NCBI RefSeq assembly: GCF_015706575.1
Contig: NW_024037060.1
Coordinates: 441,501-505,500 of the forward strand
From: Patiria miniata
Taxonomy: Eukaryota; Echinodermata; Asteroidea; Valvatida; Asterinidae
DNA length: 64,000 nucleotides
Reading direction: 5' to 3'
The translations under genes were made by a program, and so were the position numbers. The notes under the pieces were generated by a model. That model searched no databases. It was not told the origin of the DNA and was given only the letters and a program-made list of their open reading frames with translations. Below are positions 12,401 to 25,283 of the stretch, piece after piece. Every line of letters starts with the position of its first letter. The stretch's first letter is position 1.

Positions 12401-15400
12401 GCAGCACAAAATTGATCGTGCTAGTTCCTTTTTGTGAAGCCATTTTTGTCAATTTTTCCCCGCCTATGAGAGATTCCCGAATCTCCTCTGCTGGATTTCC
12501 ATTTAACATAGTAATTTTCTCCAACCCCAACCCCCAGGCGTTCACCCACACCGCCCTGTACGACGAGGCCATCTCTGACTTCTTCCGTCAGCAGTACTGC
12601 GGCAACGGCGTGTCTCAGCTTGGGCTGCGCTACGGCACCAACCCGCACCAGAAGCCTGCCCAGCTCTTCACCACCCGCACGGAGTTGCCCCTGAAGGTCC
12701 TGAACGGATCGCCGGGCTTCATCAACCTGTGTGATGCCCTCAACGCCTGGCAGTTGGTCATGGAGTTGCGCACCGCGCTGGGGATGCCTGCTGCCTCATC
12801 CTTCAAACATGTCAGTCCTGCAGGTACGTAAGAGATGTTAAGTACGCATGACTTGTATATATGCACAATATTAAATGTCTCTTCTAGTGGTCTCCCCTGA
12901 CTCTTTCTTTCATAACTTTGAGGAAGTACTTCACAGAGCCCAATGCAACTGTTACTTAACATGGGGCTTACATGAAAAATCTTGAAATAAAGAAAAAAAG
13001 AATAAGCCATGGTTTACTGCACTTTGACAGATTTTGGAGGTTTTCAGAATTTTTCTAGGAAAAATCTAGGGAATTGGGTTTAAATCCATTTTTCTTTCAC
13101 ACTTCTTTCATTCCCCCCCCCCCAACTTTCACTCGGGAGGTAACACACGGAGTATACAGTGTTTATACGTCAGTGAAGGGCACAACCTAATTTGATTTAC
13201 ACTTGTTTCATATTGTCAAAATACTTGTTGTCTAGTTCACTTTGACCCGCTATCACTGTAGTCTATCTGAGCCTGAGATGTTTGCCCTGATGTTCCATTT
13301 CTTGTTTGCTTGACCCAGGCGCCGCAGTCGGTGTGGAGCTGAGTCCTGAACAAGCCAAGCTGTGTATGGTAGCAGACCTGATGCCCCTGACTCCATTAGC
13401 AACGGCTTACGCTAGGGCCAGAGGTGAGTGTAAGGCCGCGTGTAAAATAAAGGCTACTGTTTATGGAAAGTGGCTACAGCCACTCCCATAGCGCGTGTGT
13501 CATTGCGAGCCATAGCCAAGTACTATTCATATGCGGTCTGAAGGTGAAGTTAGACTGAACATCTGGGCCCAATTTCACGGCTCTGCCTAGCGTAAGTGAA
13601 CATCCCTGATTACTGTAGCAGACAAATCTTTGCTTACGCATTAGCAAGGAATTTTGGCTTCTGCGAACATGCAGCATCCCATAACTAAGGATTCTGTGCT
13701 GACAGAACTAATACAGAACTTTTCTGCTAGCACTTTGAGCATAAAATGGTGATCGTAAGCATGGAATGCTGTGGTAAGCGGAGTCATGAAATCAGGCCCG
13801 TAACTTGTGAGTGTCAATACAAGTAGAGGCAACACCTTCAAAGCTGCTTATATGGTATTGACTACATATGCTCAACCACCATGAACTTTGGTAAAAACAT
13901 GTGCACCTCTCCAATGCCACACTGTATGCGTTTGCTGTTTGCATCGTGCATACCGCATTGTAGATATTTGTTTGTAAAATCACGGATGTTGCATTGGCCA
14001 AACATCGGGGGCGGATTTTAATACATGAGTCTAATCAGCCTGTACTGTATTCTGATTGGCTGAGCTCTCAAGTATGTATACACATTGAATGCATTGTTTG
14101 CATTAGTTGACTGCATGTCAGAGATCAAAAGGACAATAACATGCTGGTTATCTGACTCAATATTTTTATATAAAGGTAAATTGGATCCTGTCTTGTTTTC
14201 CAAGGTGCTGACCGCATGTCATCTTTTGGAGACTTTGTTGCTCTGTCCGACATCTGTGATGTCCCAACAGCTAAGATTTTAGCCAAAGAGGTTAGTATGT
14301 CCAAAATAAAACAATGATTAGTTTTCTTTAATTTTTTAGACTCTTGATTTACTCATTAACACAAGTGCAACATTCAGTAACACTGTGCTTATTCCCGGAA
14401 GAATCCATGAAATCATAGAGTGCTTGGGCAATGGGGGTCTGTATAGGGAGTAATAGGCAGTGTGGTTTGGGGTGGTACACAGTGACTATTGGGTTAAACT
14501 ACCAACTCTTAAAAAAGTTACATTTTCAGTAGACATTTTTTAAGAATCGCAAAATATGACCACAAGAGTTTTATGATGTAAACTGTGTACGCAAAAAATT
14601 GCAACATTCAGTTGCAAAGAGTTTAAGATATCTTGTGATACAACCCACCCATTTTAAACCAGTGTGGAGGTACATGTTGATCTGCCATCACAGAATCTTG
14701 TGCTGGAATTGCAAAGGGTTATGGGTAACCGGAACAAGGGTTCTGTCAGTGGATCCCTCAATGAATACTTGGTGACATTGATTTCAACTTAAGATTGACG
14801 GCCAATCACAATGCACAGTTCTTATCTTGCACAGCAGTCTTCAGTAACAGACAAAAACCAGAAACGTGTTCACTATGCCTCCACGGGGCCCTCTGTAATG
14901 GCGCGAGCATATGCTGGCTACTGTACAAAACAACTGCCCCATGCAGGATTGTCTGAACAATAGCTAGCACAATGCTTTCGCCATTCAAGGGGGCCCTCCA
15001 TGATAGAAGTGATAGCTTGTGTAGATTGGTCTATAACGGGTGACAAATTGTTTGGTTTTGAAAAATAGCCCAAAATTTCAATGGCAGTATGCCATGTGCA
15101 TGCTTCTTTTATTTATTTATTTATTTTTTTTGGAAACTTAGTTTACAAGTGTGGGCTTGTATTTTTGTAGGTGTCTGATGGCATCATTGCCCCTGGCTAC
15201 GAGCCTGAGGCCCAAGAAATTCTGGCCAAGAAGAAAGGTGGCAAATACTGCATCCTGACGGTAAGTTGTGTTATTAGGAGGTCTCGTATCACACACATGG
15301 AACTTGAGACTTGTATGTACTCTGGGCACAAGTACTCCATCAATTGTTACAAAGAGAGAGTTAGGTAGGACTGAATGCATTGTCTGTATTCCAGGCAGGC

Positions 15401-18400
15401 ACAAAAGGCCCCATGGGTTTGTGTACATATAGGATTGCCAAAGTATGCCACACCCCTTGAACCAGTGTGCACATGCATGGTGTGCTATACATTGAGCTGT
15501 CCCATGTAGTCATGAAGTGCCATGTGACTGGTCATGCGTGGAGTTCATAGTGTGGGCTTGGTACCTAACAGTGTGCTAACCAGGGCTGCATTACATTTAT
15601 GGGAACGATCACTGTTAGCACTAACGGGACCTCCTGTTTACCAGTGTTGTAGTCGAGGCCACAACCTCTGAGGCCGAGGCTGAGGCCACAACCGCGAGGC
15701 CAAGGCCAAGGCCGAGGCCACCACCTCCAAGGCCAGCTATCAAAACAAGGCTTAAATTACTAAAACAATGCTAAGATTATGTTGGAGTTTTAACATCTTT
15801 TTAGTTGAATTCACTGAGTTTTGGAGTGCCTGGCTTACAAATTTACAGCTTGCAATGGGTTTCCACTTGTAGGGAGTCTGGCAAATTATATTTTTTAAAG
15901 AAAGAAATCTCAAGTTTTGTATCACTGAAAGCAAATTACACAACAAAATCAATGGCGTTTGAATCAGGCTCATAGGTGTTTGCCCTTTGGAGATACAACA
16001 ACTTAAATGGCCAAATTTTGAGTTTCTATTCTGTAAGATTTACATCATTTACTTTTAGCATGTTTTATAAATCTTATTTTCAAAATGCTTAATATAGGAA
16101 TCCCCATAAAATAAACAACTTGATTTTTGAATCAGGTTTTTACCACTCATAACCAAAAAGTTACGACCCCCCCCCCCCCGACCTTCGCACTGTCCAGGCG
16201 CGCGCCGAGCAAACACCGCGATGCAACCAGACAATGCCAGACGGCCCGCCGTTACGCACGGGCAAAGCATAGTTCCAATCCCGCTCCACACAACGGGATA
16301 AGTGTCCACGCATTATTACTGTTACCGCAGTAACAGACAAAGCCTGGCAATGGCCAATCCCGCTCCAAACAAAACGGCAACACGGAACATGTGTGCAATG
16401 ATATCACTCAGTTCATCAAAATGACCATGAATTCTCGGATCATCCGATTTGAATCCAATGGCTTCAAAGAAATTTAAGATCATGGCAAGAGGTAGGGAGT
16501 CCAGAGGTTTTGGCCGTATATCTGTAACCACGCAAAATTAGTCACATACATGAACAAGCAGGCCTCATAAAACTGATTCCACAAATTGCGTATAATAGGT
16601 AATGGTATCCCGTAGCCATTACTGGCCGTAGGGGCAGTGGGATGTTAGAGGTCCACTGTGTCTTGGGCGCGCAAGTTTTTTAATCCCTACATCAGTTTAC
16701 TGATGCCTAAACTCTGAAACAATGCCAAATTTGGTTGAACGGTAATACATCTGTGGTTGTTAGCAGAAAGTCGTGGGTTCGAGTCCCACCAGAGTAAGCT
16801 TGTAGATTTATTCAACACTGAGTCAATATTACTCATATAGTTACGTATATGAAGGGCACAATAAAAACCAAGTGAGATACACAAGTAAAGTACATTGCTC
16901 AAGGACTTGTCTTAAATCCATGTATTTCCTTCAATGCAGATGGATCCTGATTATGAGCCTGATGATAAGGAGACACGTACCCTGTTTGGCCTCCAGCTCC
17001 AGCAGCTGCGTAATAACGCCGTGGTGACCAAGGAACTCTTCAACAACGTGGTGACCAATCAGAAGGAGGTAGGATTGCTTTGAAATTCTCATTTTGTTCC
17101 ACTTTTTAAAAAGGCTGTTGAGTCATGTTAGAGGAATGGAAACCACACCAAAAAATCTTGTTTGGATTTGGTGTGAGTTCAGATGCAGTCACTGTCCAAC
17201 ACTATTCCAAAGTATAGTGTTGTGAAGTGACAAGCTCTCTGCATTGCCTTTTTTTCTCACTCATTTCAGTTGACAGCAGAGGGCCTGCGCGATCTGATCG
17301 TGGCCACCATTGCCGTCAAGTACACCCAGTCTAACTCTGTGTGCTATGCTCGTGATGGTCAAGTCATCGGAAGCGGGGCTGGCCAGCAGTCTCGCATACA
17401 TTGCACGCGCCTTGCTGGGGATAAGGCCAATAACTGGTGAGTTGTCAATGCCGATATTTGCTGTCAAAGATACTTACAGTGTATGGCCATAAAATGGAAG
17501 GAATTTGGAACAAGAAAGATGGGTTCAACTTTCTTTTTGCTTCTCAGGTGGCTGCGACAACATCCTAAAGTTCTTGGCTTGGTCTTCAAGGAAGGCGTCA
17601 AGAGAGCTGAGATGTCCAACGTCATTGACGTCTACGTGAATGGCAAAGTTGGCCAGGTAAGACCACAGACACAGACAAGTAGAATGTGGAGAGTTTGCAT
17701 ATAATTGTCCTCACCCAAGTTTCAGCTTAAAGTGTCTGACAGTTTAGTCAACAGCAATTTAAATGGAAGAAACAGTGGTTATTACTATACCTCATACATA
17801 TTCATGATCGAGAGCCGAACGTTCACTGGTCAATTCACCATCACGTGCCAGATGTTATTCTTGCTGTTTACCAAACGTGCGCGCGAGGATTCATGCACAT
17901 TGTAAATACGCATGCGTAGTGGACTGTTGCATGGGTTACCCGTGCGACAGTCTACTACGCATGCGCTTTACAGAGCAATCGAGGAACTGTCGCACGGGTG
18001 CAGTACGCACGCGCCAACATCGCACAGGAAAGATGCATGGTTGCACGGTTCGCGTAAATGTTAATTTACAGAGCTCAATGATGCCGTACTGGAGAAAATG
18101 TATATACCGTGTAAAGATGTCTCCTGTACAAAAGAAAGTTGTACACATTGCAAACAACTGTATTTACAACTGTAGTAACTGTATTATATTGCAAACGAAC
18201 TGAACTAGTAATTGAAGTTGAATCTTTTGGTGAGCTGTACAAGTTTCCCCGAATTTTGTTTTAGGTGCATAATAATAAAACAAAATTCGGCAACTGAATA
18301 TGTATGAGGTATAGTAAAACAAATATAACATGGTTTATTTCGGGTGGACAGTCGATATTAGCTCCCCTCGGTATTGGAAGTTGACAAACTAGTTCCCTCG

Positions 18401-20424
18401 GCTTCGCCTCGAGAACTAGTTTGTCAACTTCCAATACCTCGGGGAGCGAATATCGACTGTCCACCCTCAAACCATGTTATATTTGTATACTAAAAAAAAA
18501 ACACCCAAAAAATAGAAAGAAGTAAAACAAAAATATTCTTACTAGATGGTATATCTTCATGTTTGTTTGTAAAATAAACTAGCAAGTGGTACAAGTGAGG
18601 ACATCTTTTGGAGAAAATGTTTGTTCCACTGACAAGTATTTCAAATATTGAATGCTTCTATTTCAATTTTTCTTAGGACATGGGGAAGGAAACCTGGGAG
18701 GGCTTCCTTCAGACTGTGCCTGAACAGCTTACGGAGGTAAGGAATCTGTTTGACTTGCGTATGTCAAATGAGTTGTTTGATAACAGTCATTAATCAGTTG
18801 GTCTGTCAGTTGGTCGGTCAATCAGTGTGTCATTTGGCTTGCCAGTCATTCAAGCAGTCAATCCATCCTTGATCCAATTGGTCAACCAATCAACTGATCA
18901 AGTAGTCGACCAATCAATTTATCAAACAGTCATTGGTTGATTGATTGATCGATCTGTTAGTTTGTGAGATGGTCTATCTGTCAGTCAGTAAACAGCTTTG
19001 TTAATCTGTGAAATGATGATGATGATGATGATGATGTCGTATGCTATGGCAATCTCGTTGTATGGTCCGTAAGCCAGTGTCTCGCTGGGTCCTCGGCCAA
19101 GTGAAGGGATACTGGTTCAGGAAACAACATTCACGGCAGCTGGATGGTGGGGTCGGTGACCAGGAACTTGCTCGGGACGTCGGTGTGGCCTCGCCATCGA
19201 GTGCGCCATGTGTCTTCTGCACTCACTGTGCTGTCCGGGACGTTGGACCATATTGGCTTTCTAGACTTGAGTCTAGGCCTTGGGTGGAAGTCCAGGTCAC
19301 TGAGGAGACGGCTCAGGGTTGGATCTGATCTTGCGGACAAGCCTTGATGTAGCAACCTCTCTTCGAATGTCTGTAAAATGACAAATAGCTTTTTGCTGGT
19401 CCTAGAGCGCCAACCTAGTGTTCTCTTTGTACCGATGTCCCTGACTTGACTTACTCACTGGCTGACTATCGCATGTGAGCTGGGCAGTGCTGTCATATAG
19501 GATTACCCCATAATACAAATGAATGGGCTAAATCCGGCTCATTGTGTACCCAGATACATGAAGAGACTTCCATAGCTATTCTGAATCAACTAAATGACTT
19601 GTGTGTTCTATGGAACCAGCTTTACTAGGCTGGCTTAGTTTTATTATATCTGTCATTTTGTTGGGGAAACATCTGACTGAGTCAAATAAATGGAAAGGCA
19701 CCTTCTTTGGGACTTGCGTTAAAAAGCTCGTAGTGTTTCATAATTCTTTCACATTTGTGTATTTCTAGGCAGAGCGTGGGGAGTGGATGTCTAAGCTGAA
19801 GGGTGTAGCCCTGAGCTCCGATGCCTTCTTTCCTTTCCGTGACAACATTGATCGTGCTTATCAGGTGAGTTATAAATTACTCAAATTGTCTTCAGTAAAG
19901 ATGAGAAAAAACAGGAAGTCATTTATCCAGTAAGGCTTTTACCATGTTATTCATTAGACCAAATATAACAAATTTAATTGCCTTTTTTTTTTTTTTTTAA
20001 GTTTAACAATGAATTGTTGAGAGAGGTTTGAACTCGCGATCACCGGATTACCATTCCGGTGCTCTACTGAGATATCCAGCCCTTTGTTGGCGGTTCCCCT
20101 TTTGTTAATGTTGTTGTCCAATTACCGCTAGTCAGGTGTCATTAACCAGATGTGGCATGTACATATAGTCAGGGATCACCCCCAACGTCGTGATACTAGC
20201 AACAATAGCAATGCTGCAAACCTGGGAAATAGCAAATGAAGTTCACTCCTGGAGGATATGGCTTCTCCAAATTTCAATTCATTGACTTTTTCCTCCAACA
20301 TCAGAGTGGTGTGACATACATTGCTAGTCCCGCTGGTGCTGTTCAAGATCAAGTCATCATCGAAGCATGCAATGACCACGGTATCGCCTTGGCACACACC
20401 AATGTACGACTGTTTCACCACTAA
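6497..20424 (+). CDS. ATIC: Bifunctional purine biosynthesis protein ATIC (AICAR transformylase / IMP cyclohydrolase)
   Basis: Catalyses the last two steps of de novo IMP synthesis in the cytosol: formyl transfer to AICAR, then ring closure to IMP. Seventeen coding exons with GT-AG junctions: 6497-6515, 8701-8827, 9412-9488, 10121-10187, 10508-10596, 11246-11324, 11836-11908, 12538-12823, 13319-13423, 14205-14290, 15171-15260, 16940-17068, 17270-17436, 17548-17656, 18677-18736, 19769-19864, 20305-20424. They sum to 592 codons plus stop, the same length as human ATIC. The cyclohydrolase half (about 1-199) keeps Lys66, Thr67, Tyr104, Asp125 and Lys137 at human numbering. The transformylase half keeps the catalytic Lys-His pair (267-268, in SFKHVSPAG) and ends RLFHH as in vertebrates. 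The start was chosen because [16 protein letters not shown] aligns with the family N-terminus. The gene is complete and shows no damage. Confidence 0.98.
12031..12151. mobile_element. Short MITE-like element in ATIC intron 7
   Basis: Imperfect terminal inverted repeats: GGGGTGCGTTCCACT at the left and the reverse of GGGCTGCATTCCACT at the right, flanking a core with inverted copies of GCAAACGTTGC. About 120 bp. No clear target duplication was seen. Confidence 0.5.
15641..15740. repeat. AGGCC-type simple repeat, possible hAT end
   Basis: In ATIC intron 11. The segment begins CAGTGTTGTAGTCGAGGCC and continues as degenerate GAGGCC/AAGGCC units. The same start plus AAGGCC tract marks the ends of the hAT-like element at 30826-32020, so this may be one end of a related copy. 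No matching second end was found. Confidence 0.5.
16740..16800 (+). repeat. tRNA-derived SINE-like fragment
   Basis: In ATIC intron 11: a B-box core (GGGTTCGAGTCCC) in T-arm-like context near 16778. No complete cloverleaf can be drawn. Confidence 0.45.
17784..18315. mobile_element. MITE-like element with 21-bp perfect inverted ends
   Basis: Positions 17784-17804 and 18295-18315 are perfect inverted copies (ACTATACCTCATACATATTCA). The interior holds further palindromes: CGCATGCG-anchored arms at about 17911-17970 and GAATTTTGTTTTA arms at 18251-18287. It lies in ATIC intron 14 with no coding frame, so it is probably a non-autonomous element. Confidence 0.55.
18319..18486. repeat. Near-perfect foldback (hairpin) repeat
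   Basis: Two arms of about 78 nt (18319-18396 and about 18408-18486) are almost perfect inverted copies around a loop of roughly 10 nt near GGCTTCGCC. It immediately follows the 21-bp inverted-end element. A transcript would form a long hairpin within the ATIC intron. Confidence 0.75.
18780..19036. repeat. Degenerate GTCA/TCAA repeat and (ATG)n microsatellite
   Basis: A stretch rich in CAGT, GGTC, CAAT and TTGA tetramers (18780-18990) ends in about eight GAT/ATG units (19012-19036). It lies in ATIC intron 15. Confidence 0.7.
20013..20090 (-). repeat. tRNA-like SINE fragment (Thr-like anticodon arm)
   Basis: On the minus strand, a D-arm-like A-box is followed by a perfect 5-bp anticodon stem (CCGGA/TCCGG) with a 7-nt loop whose central triplet is GGT, then a T-arm with loop TTCAAAC. 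The acceptor ends do not pair, and a GGT anticodon is not the normal eukaryotic Thr species. It lies in ATIC intron 16. Confidence 0.5.
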
Positions 20425-23400
20425 AGGAACCAGACAGTACCATGGGGTAAGTTCATGCCCTTCAATTGCATTCCCTTCCATTTTTAGAAATGTTTGAGTC
20501 TGCATTAATTGTTGAATGATGTTTAGTTTCTTTAAAATAAAACACAAAGAGCTGGCTGGCAAAATCAGAAATTCGACGACAACCTGAAATCCAAAAAAAA
20601 CCAAAAACCTCCAAAGTTTCTTTTAACGCCCTCTTTCTTGTGTCTTCCTCAGCTGATATTGGCCCTGTTATCCTGTGAAGCAGGATCAAGTTACCAATGC
20701 AAGATGACCATCAAGTATTAATATGTAGGTCATTAAAATATTACAGTCAAACAGTTCTCAAACCATTTTCTGGCAAATATCAGTGCATGGCGGAGGTCAG
20801 GTTGACATTTATGGCTGTGAAATTATAAAAAGTTAATTTACTAGAACCAATTAAGAATTGTTACTGCTGTGATGTGGTATATGACATTTTGAAAACGGCC
20901 GGGATTCGAACCATGGCCACATTGGTGAGAGGAGAGCGCTTAACGCACAAGCCACGCATGCCACCCTAAAGGCAGAGGTATAACAATAGTTCATGTGAAA
21001 TGCTGAAAATATTTAGAAATTTTTGAACACGAACGATGAAAAGAAATTTCGTCTTTCTTTTGGTAACTGTTTTTCGTCGGTGTGACATTTACTTGCTTGA
21101 AAACTGTTTGAGAACTTGGTTTTGCAGTAAGTTCAGTTGACACAAATTACGTAAGTTTGTAGGCCTAACTGTAGTTAGAATATGTTCGTAACAAATCATT
21201 GATAAGCTTAGAAATTTAAAAGTTTGTTGTTCAACAAAATATGTCTGTTTTGTTAGTATAAAATAAAAGTGCTGTCTCATGTGAGGATATTCTATAATGT
21301 ATTTTGATATTCGTAAAATCCCATGATCACAAAATTATACATCACAGGCTTTGATTTAATACCAACATATTGTCACAAAAGAAAAAGGTGAACTAAAACA
21401 TTAAACAACTGAAATGTGTAAAGTTTGAAATCATGTATGTGGATCTGTCCTTGCCTGCAATGGAATTAACTTTCAAAAGTTGACATTGCCAATATTTTGG
21501 CCACAAGTGGCGAGATTTATTAGGCAAACCGCTTCTATTTTGTTCCTACGGTTGCATAAAATGCTGTGTATATTGAAATCATTCCAAAAGGTCTATATTT
21601 TGAGTTTAAGATGTAACAACGGTGAAATATGAGTTGCTTTTTTCAGTCAAACTGATACATTTTTTAATATTTCTTGTCTGAAACTTAAAGTAAAAAAGTA
21701 TTGGAGTGTATTTCCAAGGAAAGATTTTATTTTGTATTCGCTATTCAATTGCCAGTGGGCAGATTTTAAAAGGGAGAAGGCCAGTAAGTTCTTTGGATTT
21801 TGCCTTTTTGAGGAGCATTTATTCCCCTCACTGTTGTATTCTGTATAAAAAAAAAAGCATTAACAGTCTTTACTATGGTATTTGTGGAAAATTGGTTCCT
21901 TTCCATTTTTGTTTTGTTTGAAATGTTACATTGCTGATGCCATTGTCCTTGTAAACACTACAAGGCAAGTTTAGTAATGTTGGTCCCAGCTTGCACACCA
22001 TTCTATTCTCTTGAAAGTCTTGCCATGCAGCTGGTCTACACAATGGGCACCTCCATTCGTTGGATGATTCACGGTATGACCCAAGTACATTATTTGTCAT
22101 GAATATTTAAAATTGTTTTTGAAAACTGTTTATAGATCTTTTCTCACCACTACTTAAGTTCTCTGAATATCATTCCATGTGTGTAATTACAAATGTTACA
22201 TTTAATCAAAGAAATGTTCAAACTAACAAGTAGCTAAGTACTGATATATTACTTGTGTTAAAATAGGAAATATAAAGTAAATTGAAAAGAAAGATGAAAA
22301 CATATCAACATGTTAGATTATAAATGATATTCACGTCGTATTGTGGAAAGTATAGACCTTTTGCAATAGGTGGAATCAGAGGGCACTTGTTTCGCATTGC
22401 TAGGACAGGCATGAGTATACCTGTGTATTCATTGTACTTGTAGCTGAGGTTGAATTACAAAAACGCAGGCCCTCTGTATTTGCAATGCATAAGGTCTATA
22501 GAGGCCAAGTGTAGCAAGTTGCTTTTGTGAAGTTAATTTCAAACGTGGGTGCATCACACATGTAACTTAAGTTCATTGATTTATTTGTGTTGAAATATAC
22601 TTTTTAGATCTGGAAAAAATGTTTGTTTGTCATTTGTTGTTCCTCAAAGAAGAAATTCCTTGCTAAACAACCCTTTTTGAAATGCAAAGTACATGTACTT
22701 TTTTATAGAACGCAGATTGCATAATTTTTCAAGATTGAATTGACCACCCCCACATGAAAACGACGCACTAGGTAAGTCTGAACTGCTATTGTTGTTTGAA
22801 ATGTTCCAAATTCACAATATTGAGGGTTGTTTGTTTCTGTATTATGTTTGTTTTATAAAGATTCTCATGTTACTGTATTACAACAAGGCAAATTCTTATT
22901 TTCGGTAAACTGATGAGAAAGACGTTTACATTAATATCTTGAAATATGTCTCAACATTCAGTTATATTGTCAACTTCTTATGGAAAATTCACTCAAGCTT
23001 CCTAATTGTTTACAGGGAAACAAATTCCGGGACTCTACGTTGAACTGGCAAGATGTGATTATTTTTTCTCATCTCTTACAGTGACCTTGAACAGCTGGAT
23101 ATGCAAGGATACTACCATGGAAACAATACATCATTCCTGACAGGTAAATTGTGCATTTTGTTCTTTTTTGTTCTCCCATTTCTTCCATGTTTTTTCCTCT
23201 AAACATGTTTTCTGTTATGAATTATGATAATGTAATTGGCACAAAGTTAAAAACTTTTGCACCTACAAGATCGGTTTTGAATCTGTAGATGTGCAATTAT
23301 TAGTTTGGCAGAAAAGTTCCTTCTGAATAGTTTACTGGAGTGAGAATATAAAGCGCCTTAATGATTGTTTAAGTAAAATTTTCTTTAAATTGTTAATGTT

Positions 23401-23929
23401 TTGTTTTGGTAAAATTTGTTAGATGACTGTAAATTCGAGATCAGTAGTTAGTCAGTTTTTCAATGAGGATTTTTTTTTCAATTTCTGTTCAGTGCAGCAT
23501 ATTACTGCAGCTTCTTTACTCCATTTAGTATCCAAGCAGCCTTCAGTGTCCTGCTTAAGACCTTCAAGAAAAGTGTCACAATTTTTTCTTCAGATCAGGA
23601 TCAACATTCGAAGTCAAGCTTGCGACGCTCTGCCGCGACACTGCCCTCTGTCCTAGGAATTCGTTGATGTGGTGATGCGTTCAGTATTTGGCAGCTGTCC
23701 AAAGAGTAGTAGGTCTACACTGCTAAGGCAGTGCCTTCATTTCATCAGGACATCTTTGCAGGTATGTTTTAGGAAAATAACTATGGAACATTTTAAAGGC
23801 ATGTAGGAACATAAGCAATTATTCGGAGAGTATGCTAATTTCTCCAGGAAATCCTTGCTCAAAGTAAACATAGGCCTGGTACCAAATACCCTGTAAAATT
23901 ATTCCACCTGAAATGGTATCATTCAGAAG
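20425..23929 (+). other. ATIC 3' UTR and gene-poor intergenic DNA
   Basis: No open frame with family resemblance was found. Candidate ATIC polyadenylation signals AATAAA are at 20536-20541 (112 nt after the stop) and 21262-21267. A SINE-like piece lies at 20893-20968. The rest is AT-rich with nothing recognised. Confidence 0.6.
20893..20968 (-). repeat. tRNA-derived SINE-like fragment
   Basis: On the minus strand, an A-box-like GGCTTGTGCG lies about 45 nt before the B-box GGTTCGAATCC, in a tRNA-like layout. No acceptor stem is seen. Confidence 0.5.
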
Positions 23930-25109
23930 AAAACAATAATTGAAATGACAGAAACTGGCCTCGGTGAGATCGCGCTGTGCAAAGGGTCTATCTGGTAAGT
24001 CATCAGCCTTAAGTGTCCTGTCTATCAAAGACATGAGGTGTCTAAGTAACTTCAATGCAGGTACTCGGTTTGTGAGGAATTTGAATTTGCCATGCAAGGG
24101 TGGATCTAGAACCAAATTTTTGGGGCTAACTCGCTTTAATTCGAAAATATATACAAATTTGGAAATATTGGGGCCCAACAATGATAAGTTTAGACTAGTC
24201 GGACTATTTGGCCCATGATGATTAGGTTAGGCGTAAGGACTGGGAACCAGGCTTATTGCATGACAGATCTGTTTGTTCTCGAGATGAAAAAAAAAATGGA
24301 ATGAGAAAAAACAATTTGCAAAAATTAAACATACATATTAACCATTCCTTAAAGGAAAAAAAAAACATTTTGTTTTAGTTGAAGAGCGTTGACAGTACAT
24401 CTTGAAACCTCTGACCTGATTCAAGTACAACTTTGACTCAGTAAGACGCTTATTTCTAAACCAGTGAGTTTGGAACTCACCTACAACAGAAGTTTGATAA
24501 AAAAAAAATTAAACAATAAATACATTTTTTTTAAAAGTTTTATCAAAGTTGGCAAAATATTTAAATGTGCATTTAGTTAATTCTGTGAAGCAAATTTGTA
24601 ATCATTTATTTACACAACATTTTGGTGGTGAATGGCATGCTTTATTGATTATAAGTATTAACATATTACATCTACACTAAGACTATGAAGTATCAATTCA
24701 TCACAACCTGCTGTTATAAACATACATTATATAATTGAAAAGTTTATTCTATTGAACATTTAATTCCTGTAAATGTACGCGTATGGAGACACATCATCAA
24801 AACCTATACATATACCTCGGGGAGATCAGGTAGATTAGGGAGACATTGGAATGTCTCTCCGATGTTTCAAGGCAAAATTTTATTATCGCAAATACAATAT
24901 AAGCTAAACCAATTCCTCGTGATGTTACACCCAAATTTACAAAGTTTGGTGAGGCTAGGATAAGGTGAAGAGTAGGGGTCATTAAAGTTAGGATTTGTTT
25001 GTGCACGAGTCTATGAGAAGGTGTTCTTAACGTACCGTTCCCCATAATTGTAATCTTTAGTAATATTACACAAATGGGAAGACTTTCATTTCTAGTTATG
25101 TGTTGATTA

Positions 25110-25283
25110 CAGGGGTGTGAAATCTCAGCTTTAAAGCTGATTTCAGCTTCTTCATTTTTGGATTTCAGCTTTTTCCCCTCACTTGCTGTGTACAAAAGTA
25201 TAGGAGATTTCCAAAGTTCAGCTTTTTTACACCTTTTTCAGCTGTTTTCAGCTATTTTTTATCAGTGGTCACTCACACCCCTG
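25110..25283. mobile_element. MITE (about 174 bp) with empty site in the paralogous copy
   Basis: Terminal inverted repeats CAGGGGTGTGA / TCACACCCCTG bound a segment absent from the collinear site near 41272-41290. The flanks share TGATTA (25104-25109 and 25284-25289) as a probable target duplication. The interior repeats CAGCTTT/TTCAGCT motifs. Confidence 0.7.

Noticed and set aside
12412..12831. 139-codon plus-strand frame taken as one coding unit
   Set aside because: Only 12538-12823 is the ATIC exon. The rest is read-through into introns.
20013..20090. A functional tRNA-Thr gene
   Set aside because: The anticodon arm and T arm are good, but the acceptor stem does not pair and the GGT anticodon is atypical. 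A SINE remnant is more likely.
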